Both the position numbers and the translations under genes were made by a program. A stretch of 64,000 nucleotides of DNA from an uncultured bacterium (GTDB lineage: Bacteria > Cyanobacteriota > Vampirovibrionia > Gastranaerophilales > Gastranaerophilaceae): assembly GCA_949283255.1 (NCBI GenBank), contig CASDRS010000013.1, forward strand, positions 62,001 through 126,000, read 5' to 3'. Shown in pieces: positions 62,645 through 64,000 of this stretch (positions are counted from its first letter, which is position 1; every line of letters begins with the position of its first letter). The notes under the pieces are model-generated. The model was not told the DNA's origin, made no database searches, and saw only the letters and a list, made by a program, of their open reading frames with translations.

Positions 62645-63436
62645 TTAAGGTAAAAGCAAAAGACTAATCCAAATAAACAACATGCCTGAAATAATTCCGA
62701 CCATAGACAAGTGCCAATTACCAAACTCTCTTGCAAGCGGAAGCAAAGTATCAAACGAAATATAAATCATAATACCTGCAACAGCAGCCATCGCAACACC
62801 AACCATCAATTGAGGCATAAAGAAGTGCAACAAAAACATCCCAATAATAGCACCAATAGGTTCACTTATACCAGATAACGCAGCATACAAAGTTGCATAA
62901 CGTTTTTTACCTGTAGAATGATAAACAGGAAGCGCAACTGCAATACCTTCAGGGATATTGTGTATAGCAATAGCAAGCCCAACAGAAATACCTAATGTCA
63001 AATCATGAGAAGCTGACAAGAAAGTCGCCATACCTTCAGGAAAATTGTGAATACAAATAGCAACAGCCGTCAACAATCCTGCGCGCTTAATTCTATGTTC
63101 AGCATCAACAACATTATTCGGATGTTCCAAATCCTCTTCAGGTATATGATCAGGAATAAAATAATCTATTAATATAGCGGTCAAGATACCAACTATAAAG
63201 CCGAAATAAACAACCCATTCATACTTGCCTGGGAAAGTAGATTTAAGCATCTCGGCAGCTGACGGTATAATATCCGTAAAAGACAGAAAAATCATAACGC
63301 CCGCAGAAAAACCCAAACCGATAGATAATGCTTTCAAATTATCCTTTTTCAAAACAAAAGCAAACACTGAACCTATAGCAGTAGCCAACCCTGCCAAAAA
63401 TGTAATTATTAAAGCTATCATATAATTATGGGGCAT
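62645..63436 (-). CDS. ZIP-family divalent metal transporter
   Basis: A 263-residue transporter with about eight helices. The metal-binding motifs H-N-F-P-E-G and H-N-I-P-E-G lie on successive helices near residues 128 and 158, as in ZupT. A His/Asp/Glu-containing loop precedes them. It should import Zn(II), Fe(II) or Mn(II). The DtxR-type operator found at 34642 is not seen upstream of this gene. It stands alone, convergent with EamA. Confidence 0.92.
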   Translation of the reverse strand: MPHNYMIALIITFLAGLATAIGSVFAFVLKKDNLKALSIGLGFSAGVMIFLSFTDIIPSAAEMLKSTFPGKYEWVVYFGFIVGILTAILIDYFIPDHIPEEDLEHPNNVVDAEHRIKRAGLLTAVAICIHNFPEGMATFLSASHDLTLGISVGLAIAIHNIPEGIAVALPVYHSTGKKRYATLYAALSGISEPIGAIIGMFLLHFFMPQLMVGVAMAAVAGIMIYISFDTLLPLAREFGNWHLSMVGIISGMLFIWISLLLLP

Positions 63437-63491
63437 ACCAACATCCTTTCAACTTTCCACAACAATCCTACCACAAAAATAAAAAATCAAC

Positions 63492-64000
63492 TTATTCCTT
63501 GACACCACCCTGCATAATATCATTAATAAAATATTTTTTACCTATAAGAAACACTCCAATTACAGGAATAGTACAAATCACGGAACAAGCCAAAAGCTCA
63601 CCCCATAAAGTAACCTCTCTAAAGCTTCCCTTAAAAATAGCAAGCCCGACAGGCAATGTTCTCATAGCCTCAGAGTTTGTAACAATTAAAGGCCACATAA
63701 AGCTATTCCAAGTCGTAACAAATGTAAAAAGAGCTAACGTCATCACTGTCGGTAATGCAAGTGGCAAAGCTATTTTGAAAAAACTTTCAAATATATTACA
63801 TCCGTCAATCTTAGCAGCTTCCTCCAAATCCTTTGGAAACCCCAAGAAATACTGTCTCATCAAAAATACGCCGAACCCGCCGAACAAACCAGGCAATATT
63901 AATGCAGAATAAGTATCAATCATATGCAATTCTCTCATAAGAAAAAACAAAGGAATAATATTAACCTGAGGAGGAATCAACATTGTTATTAGAATAATCA
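63492..64000 (-). CDS. Sugar ABC transporter permease (MalG-like), 5' end beyond window
   Basis: The frame is open to the window edge, so the ATG at 63983 is probably internal. The visible 170 residues cover the last four helices. They include the permease EAA loop E-E-A-A-K-I-D-G-C-N-I-F-E-S-F-F-K-I-A-L-P, and end in the cytoplasmic tail that typically closes with M-x-G-G-V-K-E. It is a MalG/AraQ-type permease subunit of a carbohydrate importer. The partner permease, binding protein and ATPase must lie outside the window. Confidence 0.9.
   Translation of the reverse strand, partial: IILITMLIPPQVNIIPLFFLMRELHMIDTYSALILPGLFGGFGVFLMRQYFLGFPKDLEEAAKIDGCNIFESFFKIALPLALPTVMTLALFTFVTTWNSFMWPLIVTNSEAMRTLPVGLAIFKGSFREVTLWGELLACSVICTIPVIGVFLIGKKYFINDIMQGGVKE

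Noticed and set aside
62645..63490. DtxR-type operator upstream of the ZIP transporter
   Set aside because: No TTAGG...CCTTA-like inverted repeat is seen in the bases before the ZIP start, so regulation by the DtxR-type protein is not supported.

Overview
The window is AT-rich (roughly one third G+C) bacterial DNA from an organism with a Gram-negative-type envelope (RND/TolC efflux, secreted filamentous adhesin) and a fermentative, ferredoxin-linked metabolism (full-length pyruvate:ferredoxin oxidoreductase). No photosynthesis gene is seen. Several lineage-specific proteins begin with M-x-I/V-x-P/A-I and carry an F-x-[AG]-[KRSN] tetrapeptide a little later. I associate that style of protein with gut Vampirovibrionia/Melainabacteria (Gastranaerophilales), the non-photosynthetic relatives of cyanobacteria. 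This placement is an inference from gene style, not from a marker-gene tree.

Layout. 1-5329: a same-strand run of five lineage-specific genes, one a zincin-like metalloprotease; three carry the F-x-[AG]-x tag. 5331-5868: tandem repeats made of the 3' end of tRNA-Gly and its terminator, ending in the intact tRNA-Gly gene. 5966-22548: mostly housekeeping genes (dnaE, mtaB, nifJ, rlmD, tRNA-Val, a group 2 sigma factor, recN), interspersed with a tagged membrane protein, a tagged RelA/SpoT-type nucleotidyltransferase and a glucosaminidase. 22607-34593: a long minus-strand surface-glycan locus with a complete dTDP-L-rhamnose set (rfbA twice, rfbB, rfbC, rfbD), a UDP-glucuronate decarboxylase (UDP-xylose), three glycosyltransferases, a HAD phosphatase, a YhcH-type protein, a transketolase N-half and a radical SAM/SPASM enzyme.

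34635-37563: a DtxR/MntR-type metal regulator with a strong inverted-repeat operator inside its own promoter, a co-transcribed membrane protein, and a convergent tagged membrane protein. 37598-37812: a small self-contained minus-strand unit (promoter, ribosome site, 30-codon Met-rich peptide, terminator). 37929-45046: aminotransferase, Cys-nucleophile hydrolase and small membrane protein, followed by an MsbA-type ABC exporter, a small unknown protein and a divergent GH13-like protein. 45160-53811: rmuC, a response regulator and a sensorless histidine kinase, a Wzx-type flippase, and a 1365-residue FHA-type adhesin ending in an Asp-rich repeat and a PilZ-like domain. 53921-64000: tRNA-Gln, a sugar transporter, an RND tripartite efflux operon with a palindromic operator, an EamA permease, a ZIP metal transporter and a partial sugar ABC permease.

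How it fits together. Much of the non-housekeeping DNA concerns the cell surface: nucleotide sugars, glycan assembly and flipping, a large adhesin with a possible c-di-GMP-type domain, efflux and metal uptake. The most promising undescribed items are the shared N-terminal tag on otherwise unrelated proteins, the Met-rich micropeptide unit, and the adhesin-Asp repeat-PilZ architecture.
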